Shown: positions 45,859 through 57,485, numbered from the stretch's first letter. The stretch: DNA of 64,000 nucleotides from Sophora flavescens (GCA_030762895.1 JAUPTC010000153.1:1-64000); one strand, 5' to 3'. Notes: a model not told the origin generated them from the sequence alone. Numbers and translations are program-made.

Positions 45859-48800
45859 ATGGATCGTAGTTGGATGGTTTGTAAGCATACTAGTCTTTGA
45901 GTATTTGAAGGGGGTGGGAGAGTTTATAGAATTTGCTCAAAGGAATGTTCCTAATAGTAATGGAATGTTCTGTTGTCCTTGTGTCAAGTGTTTGAATACG
46001 AGGAAATGTACGGTGAAGGATATACGTACTCATTTGATTTGTGAAGGGATTTGCTTGAGTTATACAAGATGGATATGGCATGGTGATATGTTGTTGAGTA
46101 GTAATACGGCGAGTGTCTCCCAAAGTGAGGACGTTGACGTAGATATGGAGGATGATCGAGTAGAAGACATGATCCGTGATATTGGACAAGAATCTTTTCA
46201 TTGAGCGCATGTGTATGATAGGTTGTGCGGTGATGCGGATAAGCCTTTATATCCAGGGTTTACTACTCATACACGGTTGTCGGCGGTGCTAAAATTGGTT
46301 TGTGTGAAGGCGAGAAATGGTTGGACCGATAAAAGCTTCACGGAATTGCTTGAAGTGTTGAAAGACTTGCTTCCGGAGGACAACACATTGCCTGACCGTA
46401 ACTATGAGGCCAAGAAGGTATTGTGTCCTATGGGTATGGAGTATAAGAAGATACACGCATGCCCCAATGATTGCATATTGTACACCGGTGTTCATGAAGA
46501 CAATCACGATTGCCCCAAATGTGGGTTATCACGATATAAAGTGAAGGGTGGTGATGATGATGATGATCTTGATGGTGTGAGAAAAAAGGGTCCTCCTGCG
46601 AAGGTGTTGTGGTATCTTCCAATAATTCAAAGGTTCAAGCGATTGTTTGCCAATGCGAAAGATGCGAAGAATCTTAGATGGCATAATGATGAGAGGAAAC
46701 GTGATGGAAAGGTTCGTCATCCTGCTGATTCTATTCAATGGAAGAATATCGATACTATGTTTCCGGATTTCGCCGATGAGCCAAGAAACCTAAGGCTTGG
46801 ACTTGATACGGATGGAATGAATCCTTATGGTAACATGAGTAGTATTCATAGTTCATGGCCTGTTCTGTTGGTAATTTACAACATGCCCCCTTGGTTGTGC
46901 ATGAAGCGCAAATACATGATGTTGTCTATGATGATTTCGGTTCCAAAGCAACCGGGAAATGACTTAGATGTTTATCTAGGTCCCTTGATTGAAGACTTGA
47001 AAGCGTTGTGGGTGGAAGGTGTTGATGTAGTTGATGGGTATTCTCATGAGACTTTCAAGCTTCGTGCCATGTTATTTTGCACCATCAGCGACTTTCCGGT
47101 TATCACGGTAACTTGTCAAGATGCAGTGTCAATGGGCATAAAGCATGCCCTATATGTGAAGAAGGCACATGCTACACTCGGTTGCATCATGGAAAGAAGG
47201 CGGTTTACCTTGGGCATCGGAGATTTCTTAGACATGATCACCCATATCGTAAGATGAAAAAACCTTTTAATGGATGCCAAGAGACGGGAAGAAGTGCCGG
47301 TGGCCTTAATTGGAGAGCAGGTTTATCATAGGGTAAAGGACATCGATGTTATATTCGGCAAGTCCAAAAAGAAAGGTAAAGCTGTTGAGAAAAACATATG
47401 GAAGAAGAGGTCGATATTCTTTGATCTTCCATCTTGGCGCAAGCTTGATGTCGACACTTGCATTGATGTGATGCATGTGGAGAAAAATGTGTGTGATAGT
47501 GTGATCGGGACGACTTCTCAACATTCGGGGGCAAGACAAAGGATGGTGTGAATGCTCGTCTCGACCTCGTTGCTATGGGTATCACGAGAGCAATTAGCTC
47601 CAATTGTTGAGGATGGTAAGCGGACTTATTTGCCGCCGAGATGTCATACTTTGTCAAAAAAAGAGAGACAAAGTTTCTGCGGGTGTCTTCGAGGGCATCA
47701 AAGTTCCACATGGTTACTCTTCAAATATGAAGAGGCTTGTCTCTAGTGATCTTAAATTGGTTGGCTTGAAGTCTCATGATTGTCACATATTGATGCAACA
47801 ACTTACGCCCGTTGCTATTCGTGGTATTGCTACAAAAAATGTGAGACATGCCATTACTCGGTTGTGCTCATTCTTCAATTCTATATGTAGCAAAGTCGTT
47901 GACCCCGTATGTTGGATGACTTGGAAGTTGAGGCTGCTACAATCTTGTGCCAATTGGAGATGTATTTTCCTCCTTCCTTTTTCGACATAATGGTTCACTT
48001 AATTGTTCATTTGGTGAGGAGATTAGATTATGTGGGCGGTTTTTCCGAGATGGATGTACCCGAGTTGAGCGCTACATGAAGATCTTGAAAGGGTGCGTGA
48101 AGAATCCTCATCGTCCAGGAAGCATCTATTGTTCAAAGGTATGTTGCGGAAGAAGCTATTGAGTTTTATTCGGACTACCTTCATAACACGGATCCTATAG
48201 GGGTTCCTAAGCCTCGGCATGATGAGATCAGATGTCAAGGTAAGGGTACAAATGGCTTAAGAATTAATAGGAAGGATCGGGAGGAAGTGCTTCAAGCACA
48301 TTTGTATGTATTGAACAACATCGAATGTGTTCAGCCTTTCTTATGTGAACATAAAAGAAAAGTCAATCAAGAAAACCCTCGAATGAGCGAAAGTTGGTTG
48401 TTGAACAAGCCTAACAAGACTGTCTTACCATGGTTCACGGAAGAAATGCTTAAGGATGGTAGTACTGCTTACGATGGCGTAAAATGGCTAGCACGTGGGC
48501 CTAACTTCAACGTCATATGTTGGAGCGGATACGACATAAATAACTTTTCCTTTTATACAAAGGAACAAGATAACAAGAGTACCATGCAAAATAGTGGGGT
48601 TATGATCGTGGGCCGAAGCAATGCACTTCTCTAGTGCAAAGGACACAAAACTTCGTTCTGACAGAGAGACCTTACTTTGGATATATTGAAGATATTTGGG
48701 TGCTCGATTACACTAAGCTTACGGTGCCGGTATTTAAATGTAAGTGGGTTGATAGTAACGGTGGTGTACAAACCGACGAATTGGGGTTCACATTGGTAGA

Positions 48801-49074
48801 CCTCAACAAGTTAGGTCATATAAATGAGCCTTTCATAATGGCTTCCCAAGCAAAACAAGTGTTCTACATCACTGATCCTTCTAACAAAAGGTTGTCCGTG
48901 GTTCTCCAAGGAAAAAGCATGTATAATGGTAGTGATGAAAATGATGAAGATTCAAATCTTGATATTCCTGAGACTCCTTCTTTTTCAACAAACATGCCTA
49001 ATATAATCGATGAGACACAGGTGGACGATGTACATGCCACTCGTGATGATCATCACGAAGGGATATTGATATAG
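45859..49074 (+). pseudogene. CACTA tnp2-like (Transposase_21) transposase
   Basis: This is the DNA transposase that would cut and move CACTA elements in the nucleus. The start MDRSWM (45859) is the family's usual N-terminus. The transposase-associated domain follows (GVGEFIEFAQRN, CPCVKCLN, to 46090). A frameshift or stop at 46200 ('cattgagcgc') precedes the longest open stretch, 46211-47257, with paired Cys (CPMGMEY, CPNDC, CPKCG), MNPYGNMSSIHSSWPV and LDVYLGPLIEDLKALW typical of Transposase_21. The motif CIDVMHVEKNVCDS is at about 47460. A DUF4218 region (SHDCHILMQQL, VRHAITRLCSFFN) spans about 47770-48180, and DUF4216 (KCKWVDSNGGVQTDELGF, LVDLNKLGHINEPF) about 48660-48930. It ends at 49074. 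Five or more frame changes remain; many may be miscalls. Confidence 0.85.
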
Positions 49075-49274
49075 GTAGTTTAAACTTAGTATACATTTAT
49101 AACCTATGTTAATAAATATATATTGTTTTGAACAGGCATACATATGGATCATTGTTCCATTTTTCCTTTGCAATTCTGTAATGTGTGTGATATTACGTAT
49201 TCTTTGGGATATTTCTTGAATGCGAGGGATGGCTTAGGGAGTGATATTTTAAAACTGAATTTAAAAAAAAAATA

Positions 49275-49625
49275 CTATTAGCGTCGGTTGTATCATACAA
49301 CCGGCGTTAAAAGTATTTTATAAAAATATCTGATACACTATTAGCGTCGGTTGTTTATTACAAGCGGCGTTAAAATTAAACCTTTAACGTCGGTTCTTGA
49401 TAACAATTGGCGTTAGTTTTAACAAAATTTACGTCGGTTTTGTTAAAGAAGACGGCGTTAATTTTGACAAAATTAACGTCGGTTGTGTTAAAGAACCGGC
49501 GTTAATAGTGTTATATTTAACGTCGATTCTCAAGCGGCGTTAAAAGTTTAACTTTGCGTCCGTTTGTATTTACGTCGGTCAAGATTCGGCGTAAAAAATC
49601 AATTTTAACTGACGTAACATGCACT
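49275..49625. repeat. CACTA-C right subterminal repeats
   Basis: At least seven 'acgtcggttgt' / 'ccggcgttaa' units at roughly 50-base spacing lead to the right terminus at 49638. Confidence 0.8.
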
Positions 49626-49638
49626 TATTGCACTATTG

Positions 49639-50455
49639 TAGAGTCTTTATTTGAAAGTTTTGTTGAAACTGAGACAAAACAAAATGAAGAGTTTAGACAT
49701 CAAGGCAGGAAGCGATGAACGAGGCAATAAAAGAGCTAGCGTCCAAGGTAGACAACTTAGCCATCCACAACAAGATGCTAGAAACACAGATTGCCCAACA
49801 AGCCAGCACATACTCTAGACCTAAGGGTACATTCCCAGGGCAACCCGAAGCAAATCCCATCGAACATTGTAATGCCATACACTTGAGGGATGATAAGCTT
49901 GGGGGGGTTAAAAGGGCGATGGAACAGAAGGAGGACATGAGCGAAAAGGAAGAGCCAGAACCAAAGTATGTCCCTCCACCACCGTACCAACCCCCAATAC
50001 CTTTCCCACAAAGGTTGGTCAAGAGAAAGCAAGTGGACATAGAAGCTAAAATGCCTCCTAAACTGAAAGACCCAGGTAGTTTCTCTATCGCTTGCTCGAT
50101 TGAAGAAGTGCAAATAGACCAAGCCTTGTGTGACTTAGGGGCTAGTTCAAGCTTGATGCCCCTCACTATCTTGGAAAGGTTGGGAACCAAAGATTTGAGT
50201 CCATTCAAATTCTCCTCACAATTTGCGGATGGCTCAACTAGGACTCCTCTAGGCATACTAGAGAATGCTCCTGTAAAGGTAGGGAAATTTTTCATCCCTA
50301 CCGATTTCCTAGTATTGGATATGAAAGGGAATTCTGAATTCCCCATCATTTTAGGAAGGCCATTCTTGGCCTTGCTTGGAGCAATAATAGGCGTAAGGAA
50401 TGGAAAACTCTCTCTAAATATAGAGGAAGGCGGGGGTAGATTTTCATTTGACTAA
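49639..50455 (+). pseudogene. Gypsy gag tail and Athila-type aspartic protease
   Basis: Coding resumes after CACTA-C with a helical segment (AIKELASKVDNLAIHNKMLE) and a Pro-rich linker. The protease, which cleaves the retroelement polyprotein, follows: CDLGASSSLMPLTILERLG contains the D-[LT]-G-A-S active site (about 50130-50180), then FADGSTRTPLGILENAPVKVG and FPIILGRPFL-like strands to 50380. The reading frame is open from 49715 to 50455. RPFLALLGAIIGV here is less typical than the DTARAIIDV form in copy 1. Frame shifts after 50440, and the tail continues as SHVCRIDIT in the next frame. Confidence 0.8.
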
Positions 50456-52610
50456 CTCCTATAACAACCCTCCTTTTGAGAGCCATGTGTGCAGGATCGA
50501 TATAACGTCTCCAGTGGTAAAGGAAGAGCTCAACATGGAAGCAACTCCGAAGATATGCATGGCTAATAATGCACCCAGTGGTGATGGAGTTGGAGTTGCT
50601 CATCATGTGGAAACAAAACTTCCGCCAGGAGGGAGTAAGGCAGGAAGCTCCAAGTGAGAAGAGCGAAGTGGAAGCGCAATTGGCCATATGAGCAGAATCG
50701 GCTCTTTGAAGGAGTTCCATGGAAGAGAAGTGTTCATGCACTTCTACGCCCGGCCGACCCGGTTGATTGAAGGAAGTATGGTCAAGCTTACGACCAGTAA
50801 ACAAGCGCTTCTTGGGAGGCAACCCAAGTTTTTCTTTCCCACTTTTCCATTTATTTTTGAATTTAGCTCTTGAATAATTTGAGAAGATCAAGAGGCAAAA
50901 ATCATAAATTAATAGATTTGTCTAGTGTTTTCAGGTTAAGAAGGAAGGAAGAGCAAGAATGGCTAGGACTAGTAAAGTCGAGAAGACATCACGCCCGAGG
51001 CCGTGAGCGGTGGTCACGGCCGTGATGAGCTAACCAAGAGCACCGAGAAAGGATCACGGCCCAGTCGTGATATCCATCACGGGCATGATGAGTAGGACCC
51101 TAAGATCGAGAGAGTATCACGGCCTAGCCGTGATACAGTCACCGGCCGTGACAGGCCGGCTCCTGAAGACCGGGAATTGATCACGGCCCTGGCCGTGATC
51201 GCCTCACGGCCGTGATACAATTTCCAACAAGTTTTGAGTGGCATGTGAGCCAACACCCGCTACCACCTCGGTGAGTTGTTCCAATTTTTCTCCTCTATCC
51301 GAGCTTGATTATTTACATTGGGGACAATGTAAGTTTTTAAGCTTAGGGTAGGGGGTGTTTTTGCAAATTTTTGCATTTTTTTCATGTTGCATTCATCTAG
51401 GCATAGTTTTGCATGATCATATTCTCTAGATTGCCCCTCACTTAGAATTATGCATCCAATTGTGAGAACTTGGTGCCAAATAAATTGAGATAGTGAATTT
51501 TTGAACCCAATTTTTTTATTCTGGTGATAAAGCTGAAAATAAAAATTCTTGAGATAATCTTTTGATAGTTGATAATTAGCATGTGGTTCCTTAGATTTGT
51601 ATGTCTCACTGATTTTTGAACTACTAAATGTAAGATTTTGAGCCAAAAAAAAGGGTACTCACTAAACCTACCCCATTCCTTGTGATAGAGTGTTTTAATT
51701 CCTCTTGGATTGTATTCTCTAGAACTTGACTTGAAACCGTTTTGAAACTTCAAAAATTTTTGAAAACATATTTGAAAATGATTGAGGCACTAGGTATTTT
51801 TTCCGGCCTTCTGAGCTTTGATTGATTAAATGCTACCCCTTAGTTGCCCAATTTTGAGCCTAAAAGAATAAAATACTTTTCTTGGTACCTTGAATTACTT
51901 TGATAAATAGTGCTTGGTATGGCACCTTTTAAAGTATTACAAAAGGGGTAAAAAGGTAGTTTGAAAAAGTATGGGATGAGAAAGTTAGAAAATATTTCTC
52001 TTGAATTGAAAATCTCCCCTTCTCCAAATGAAGTAAATAAAACAAAATAACAAAAAAAATGGAGAAGGGGATGACAAAAAGGAAGTGAGAAATAAAAATA
52101 AAAAGAAGGAAAGAAAGGTGGAAAAATTAATCAAAGCCAAAAAGGTATTTTATAAGGTGTCATGCTTTGCAATGTTTGATAATTTGTTCAACCTTCTTTA
52201 AATTTCCTTTTCTTGATTTCCCCACCTAACAATTAATCCCATGGCCACATTATAACCAAAATAAAAGACATCTTGATTCTTATGTGTTTTCATTAATAAA
52301 GTGGAGATTTGGTTAATAGTCAAGCTTATGGTAGAATACCTTCCTTGAGGAAATTGAGCGAATTGTCATATACCCTTGAACACTTGAGTGAGGTGAGAAG
52401 AGTGCCCGAATCAGGTGAGAATATGAATTTAGGAAACCTAAGCTTCTAATTGGACTTGAAATCGATTATCTCTTGAGGATTTATTTGAATATGCCTGTCA
52501 CTTGGATTGGTTTCTTGGGTTCTTGGTTCACTATCCATGCTTTGATTATTTATATCTTATGGCCTTGGTGATTGCTTGAGGACAAGCAAAATCTTAAGCT
52601 TTGGGTGATT
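50456..52610 (+). other. Gypsy 3' internal region lacking pol
   Basis: Short frames up to 50873 include ESHVCRIDI, GVPWK-like and PADPVD-like pieces, the remains of the polyprotein's end joined to the protease linker. No YxDD reverse transcriptase, RNase H or integrase HHCC motifs are seen. A palindrome array is at 50990-51225. 'ttacattggggacaatgtaag' is at 51312. From 51340 to 52610 the DNA is AT-rich and non-coding, ending in a purine-rich tract before the LTR. Confidence 0.65.
50990..51225. repeat. Palindrome array in gypsy internal region
   Basis: Four paired boxes of the type 'atcacggcctagccgtgat' plus 'tcacggccgtgat' start near 50991, 51053, 51116 and 51179, about 63 bases apart, while the DNA between boxes is not conserved. 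Confidence 0.8.
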
Positions 52611-52835
52611 TGATGAGTGTGATTTCACCTCATCTTTGTTTATCATTTTGCATGCATTTTCATGTAGTTTAGGCATATTTAATTTGATTTTTGTTAGTTT
52701 TTATCTTGGAATGGGTAAGGCGGTTTTTGTGGTGTTGTTTTGCAGAAATCAAGGAAAAATGCTCAGGATCAACCATGATGGAGCTCGGATGAAGATGGAG
52801 CTTGAAAAGTGAAGAAAATGAGCCAAACAGAGCCC

Positions 52836-53100
52836 ATCACGGCCTAGCCGTGATGACCATCACGGCCATGATCAAGCAGAGCTTAAAAAGAAAAAAGACT
52901 GAAGTCAGAACCGGTCACGGCCTGGCCGTGATGGCCATCACGACCGTGACCTGTTAGCTGAGGCAGACCCCCACAAGTCAGAATCTGTCACGGCCTAGCC
53001 GTGATGAGCATCACGGCCGTGGACGGACCAAAAATTGAAGAAGCGCCCGAGCGGCGAAGCCGTCACGGCCTGGCTGTGATGGCCATCACTGCCGTGACGC
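52836..53100. repeat. Palindrome array in gypsy 3' LTR, four units
   Basis: Units start at 52837, 52915, 52988 and 53063, about 75 bases apart. Each pairs 'tcacggcctRgccgtgatg' with 'catcacggccgtga'. They sit immediately upstream of the LTR TATA box, where regulatory elements are expected. The 5' LTR has three. Confidence 0.85.
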
Positions 53101-53171
53101 ACATTACTTGGATCAGAAGCAACTAATTTGGATCTAATTTGAGTTAGATTGGGATTCAAACTTCCCAAATC

Positions 53172-53179
53172 TATAAATA
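53172..53179 (+). promoter_or_regulatory. TATA box in gypsy 3' LTR
   Basis: TATAAATA lies about 70 bases downstream of the last palindrome. In the 3' LTR it would read outward into the CACTA-B protease exons. Confidence 0.65.
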
Positions 53180-54036
53180 AGGGATCAAGGCAGAGGCAAA
53201 GGAGGACTTTTTGGGCTGCTACTTAGGCTACAATTTAGGATCTCTCTCTTCTTCTCCTCCTCTCTTCTCTTAGTTTATTTTCATGTTATTTGTAGCCAAG
53301 CTTGTCATCTCCATGGCAAGGCTTGAGTAGTAGTTTAATTTCTAGGGATTGGGGCTATGCCCAAGGTTGTTCTATGTTGTTAATTTGATTTTGTATCTTT
53401 GTTAATTGCGATTTTGCTTTAGATCTGATTTCTAGTGTTTGAATTACTCGTAAATTCGGTGGTCACTTGTTTGCGTGTCATAGACATTCTAAGGAGGAAC
53501 CTAGTGGTGAACTTAGGTGTCGGATCTATAGAATCAGACTTAGGACTGAAATCACGAGAGTTAGAAGCCGTCCTTCAAGGATTAACGAATTGTCACAAAA
53601 CGCAAAGGGTCCAATCTAAATTCGACTACCACAAAAGTAGGGGTTGGTTTAATTGGGCACGGTTTTTGTAACCCGAGAGGGAGATTAAACTATTAGAGGA
53701 TAAATTCGCCTTCAAGGCAATCTCGATAATTAACAAGGGTTAATCGTTTAGTAACATAAATGATCTTGTTGGTAACCCAAATCCCTAGGAATCCATTTAG
53801 ATCTGAAAAACCATAAACTGTTTACTTTCTGTTTTATTTGATCCTGATTTTAAGTTATCTCTTATTTCAAATATCAAATCTTTTTAAAAAAAATCTCTTT
53901 ACACAGTCCCTTTTTATCATTTAAAAATTAGTTGCGATTTGAGATCACGTCTCTGTGAGATCGATATCTTTTATTACTTGGCGACAATCCGGTACACTTG
54001 CCGGATCGCACGTCTTCGCCGCACGACATCAACCAC

Positions 54037-55275
54037 CGTCAAGAAGCGTGCCGTCGTGATCACGAAGGCAGGCCCGATGATCCTTTCTTTATCCCCCAGG
54101 AGCATTATGGAGATGGCCCTTGATGGTGAAATGGTTAACGCGACGTGCGCCTCATTATGGTGGACGTAAGTACATTTTATTTGTAACTTAACTAATTAAG
54201 TTTTCAATACGATTATAATTATCATGTTTTTTTCAATACCTTAGGTATTTGAATCGCCTGTGTATTGATAGGGTCAACCTCGAAATTTATGGATTTATTG
54301 ACCCATGCTCATTCGGGGTGAGTGTCTACTTGGGTCGAGATGATATTAGCGCAAACATGCGGCGTATGCTTGGTCGAGGCAACAAACAGTGCTAACTAGC
54401 ACCTTACCTCAAGGAGTAAGTACATGTTTACAAGTGATTTATAATTATTTGCCGCATATGCTTGGTCGAGGCAACAAACAGTGCTAACTAGCACCTTACC
54501 TCAAGGAGTAAGTACATGTTTACAAGTGATTTATAATTATTTGTGACTTGTCACTAACTAGCACCTTACCTCAAGGAGTAAGTACATGTTTACAAGTGAT
54601 TTATAATTTTTTGTGACTTGTCACTAACTGTTCCCAAATATAGTAAACATTGGCAGTTATTGATCATCTGTCTCTATGTGAATGTTGTGATCTTCTTATG
54701 TTCCTTTGGGAAGGAAGCCGACAAAGGATCTCAAGGGCATTGTTGATAGGTAAGCTTTTAATAAATTTAATTAGTACTACATTTGCTTTATTAATTACTC
54801 TGAAATCTACAACATACTTTAAATGTTTATTTTCTTATGATAGATCTATGGACACGCGTCGCATGTGGGATGGTAATAGGCCTAGGCCTATTAGGTGGAT
54901 TTACCCTAATGTAAGTAGTTTACTAGTACCCGTGATTCAATTCTAGTTTACAATAGTTATTATTAAGTGTTTACTCATCATATTCAAATTGGGTTCATTT
55001 GTAGTCTCATAGGCAACATGGCAAATGAGGTGTGGATATTATGTTATGAAGTGGATGCTCAACATTGTCTCCACCGGTATTACTAAAGGATGAAGAGAGG
55101 TAAGTAATATAATTTGTAATAGTTATAGATTAATTATGTTTTGTTTTAGTTTATTAGATATAATGTTTAGTTTATCTTATGTTAATTGAACGTGCATACT
55201 TTCGACACTCGAGCTCTACTATCTGAAGGAGACATTAATGACATAAAGGTGTGAAAAATTTAAGGAAAGTACTTG
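54037..55275 (+). pseudogene. CACTA-B Ulp1-like C48 cysteine protease exons
   Basis: Remains of a SUMO-protease-like gene of the type carried by plant CACTA elements. The first readable exon (54060-54166) gives IMEMALDGEMVNATCASLWW before a gtaagt donor. The next (54245-54320) gives YLNRLCIDRVNLEIYGFIDP. Then LAPYLKE is followed by gtaagt (about 54400). The exon at 54650-54747 gives WQLLIICLYVNVVIFLCS, aligning with the catalytic His segment, although His itself is not readable. An exon at 54844-54910 has RPIRWIYPNV. The exon at 55030-55100 gives CGYYVMKWMLNIVSTGITK with the catalytic Cys. A terminal exon near 55215 reads GDINDIKV. No Transposase_24 part is found, so the element had probably lost it before the gypsy insertion. 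Copy 1 is better at some sites. Confidence 0.7.
54358..54627 (+). repeat. Triplicated exon-end/splice-donor segment in the Ulp1 gene
   Basis: 'ctagcaccttacctcaaggagtaagtac' occurs three times, at a 93-base period between units 1 and 2. The third unit begins 'tgacttgtcactaactagcacc' and is shorter. Each unit repeats the LAPYLKE codons and the donor. Copy 1 shows the same at 16735-16998. Confidence 0.85.
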
Positions 55276-55896
55276 ATGAAATGAATTGTCAAGGTTTTGA
55301 TACGAATCTTTGGGTAGGCGAACCGGGGAGCGGGGAGGCTTCGGTATATAAATAATAACACCGCCGGGGATGAGGGGACCCCATTAGATACCCCTGGCAT
55401 TGAGAAGGGATGTTGATGTTTGCCGGAGGGTGTGGTATCTCCGGGGTATGAAATTAAAACTGTCGGGGTGGGGGACCTTGAGAGAACAACCCCAAGTGGA
55501 TCCAACGACTCGTTTATATTTAAATGATATATATTCCCTTATGTGCGGGACTTGAGTTAAGAGAAAATTAATACAAGTCATTCCATAAGTACTCTTTCGA
55601 GGGACAGATTGTCCACATGAATCTTTGTTTCTTTGTGAAATTATTTGTACAAGAATAGATGGTTATGACATGTGGTTGTTTTTGGTTTCCTATGGTATCC
55701 TCCGCGCGCAACTGCAGAGACTAATCCCTCGAGGTCCTGGGGCGACATTGAAGGGTTGACCTCTCCCAACCAGGTTTTCTCCACGTGACATGTGGTTTGA
55801 AAATAATTATAAAATTGTTTGAATTATTTCTTGTGTGATAGTGTGATTTTTTTTCGCACGTGTTTTGTGTCCTTTGCATGTGTTTGGGGAAACTTT
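55276..55896. other. Unassigned DNA between CACTA-B and copia LTR
   Basis: I see no recognisable gene. GC-rich at 55320-55480 then AT-rich. A right terminus for CACTA-B should lie here but none is found, so that end was probably lost when the copia fragment arrived. Confidence 0.4.
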
Positions 55897-57462
55897 TGTT
55901 AATACCTCATAAGTCCGAGACACATTCAATGTGTAAATTCTCTAAGTTTTGATGATTCCAAATAGATTAAGTATGGTGATATTGAACCTTATGAAATTAC
56001 CGATAAGTCGATAAGTGTGCGGGAAAATAGACTTAAGGTCACTCGTCTAAAAATCTGACCCGTCTAATTTTTAGTACAACGTAGTTTTTAGACTTGTTTA
56101 AAAACTCACCCGTCTAAAAATTAATCATCTCAGACATAGACCAAGTCAAAGCTCAATCAATATTCTGATCTAGTTGATGACGTGGCAAGAATCATAAGTC
56201 TAAAGAAGCCTCAGTGGATCACTCGCCTAAAATGACTCGATCACTTTTCTAAGTTTTGGATCATTATCAAATGCTCTAATTATGGACTGCACAAGCACCC
56301 GTCTGAATTTGAAACACTGCTACACTTGATACAGTGTCAGTTTTTTAGAATAAAGTCCAAGTCAACATTATTCAAATAAGATGCCTTCCTTAAGGATCTC
56401 GAAGACCTTTGGACAAGAGCACAAAGGATAAAGAATAAAGAACGTTTGTTTCAAGGTTTTAAGTAATAAACACGCAACCTTTGTACCACAGCAGTCACCT
56501 TTTAGTTGTTCTAGTACAAAGTAAAAGTGCTTTCCAGAAAGTGAACTGGAGTCTCTTGCAATGAAAGAGGAAAGCTCTCTGCTGCAAGTACAAGGAGCTT
56601 GCTGCTGCAACTCTGAAACAACAGCTGCTCAGAACAAAAGTATACTCTTGGAATGCCTTGTTAAAACTCAACGTCCCTAAACATTTAATGCCTAAACAGA
56701 ATGACTATTTGGCATTAATGGCGTTCCAGAAGCTCAAATCTAAGAACACACTTTTTGAAGCTGTGCCTAACGGATAAATTGATTGAAGTCTTTATATAGA
56801 TCAACCATGAAGATGAAGACAAGAAGTTGAATATCATTAAGAACTCTGTGCAAGAAGCATTTACTCACTTCATTAACTTCTTCATTCTTTCATTGAATAA
56901 CCATTCAATCATTTGATATTAATTCGCAGTCTTTCATACGTCATATTTATTTCACTCTCCGAGTGTGATATGAAAGATTTGTAAGTTGTATTAACTACAA
57001 AAACCTTTACTCTTTTATGAGTTGAGCCTGAAGAGGCCTGGAGGGTAAAGAATACTTGTTTGAGTGTTGAGCTTGGAGTGGCTATGTGTGCAAAGAATAC
57101 TTGTACTGTAATCTGATCAGTTATAGTGGAAACTTGCTGCTGCCAAGAACTGGATGTAGCCCTATGGATTTTGGGGTGAACTAGTATAAAACTCTTAAGT
57201 GATATTCCTATTCCCTTATCTCCTTAATTTGCTTAAGTGTTATTTGTTTAAGCGTTTAACTTGCGGAGTTAATATTGTGAATATCAATCTCTGTTTTAAC
57301 CTTCTCTGTGTGCGCGTGTGTTCTGTCTCAAAATTAGACGAGTCACCCATATAATTTTCTGTTTCTTTATTTTTGCTTGTTGTGCCGGCGAAAATAATTT
57401 TCAAAGTTTCCTAAAAAGTTGGTAAACACAATTCAACCCCCCTCTGGGTAGAGACATAAACA
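55897..57462 (+). repeat. Ty1/copia LTR (1566 bp)
   Basis: It starts TGTTAATACC and ends near CATAAACA (CATAACA in copy 1), short inverted termini. A TATATA box is at 56793. 'cacaattcaacccccctctggg' near the end is a common copia LTR feature. There is no clear primer binding site, so the 3' edge is inferred. No second LTR exists in the window apart from copy 1. Confidence 0.6.
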
Positions 57463-57485
57463 GTGTAGAGGAAAAGATCTTGGAA

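Larger units (their letters stand above)
43326..49638 (+). mobile_element. CACTA-C transposon
   Basis: It begins cactagtggaaaatat and ends gcactattg. The three bases before it are tcg; those after it read tag here and tcg in copy 1. I infer a 3-bp target repeat, possibly CAG in reality. Subterminal 'gcgtcggttgttt...ggcgttaaaa' units are at 43340-43620, 44685-45125 and 49275-49625. It carries a tnp2-type transposase gene (45859-49074). No second (TNP1-like) gene is seen. It is the youngest resolvable layer within the gypsy element. Confidence 0.85.
41679..54031 (+). mobile_element. Athila-like Ty3/gypsy retrotransposon, non-autonomous, interrupted by CACTA-C
   Basis: TGATGAGTG...GACATCA with the 5-bp direct repeat ACCAC at 41674-41678 and 54032-54036. 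Removing 6.3 kb of CACTA-C leaves about 6 kb: truncated 5' LTR, gag, protease, a long 3' internal region and a full 3' LTR. The DLGAS-type protease and the 'cattggggacaatgt' sequence point to the Athila lineage. Reverse transcriptase, RNase H and integrase are absent, so the element could only have moved using enzymes from a relative. The insertion site is inside the CACTA-B gene. Confidence 0.9.
52611..54031 (+). repeat. Gypsy 3' LTR, full length (1421 bp)
   Basis: It runs TGATGAGTGTG to GACATCA and is followed by the ACCAC target repeat. It carries the palindrome array (52836-53100), the TATA box (53172-53179), and a 3' part absent from the 5' LTR, including 'ttggcgacaatccggtacacttgccgg' near the end. 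Confidence 0.9.
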
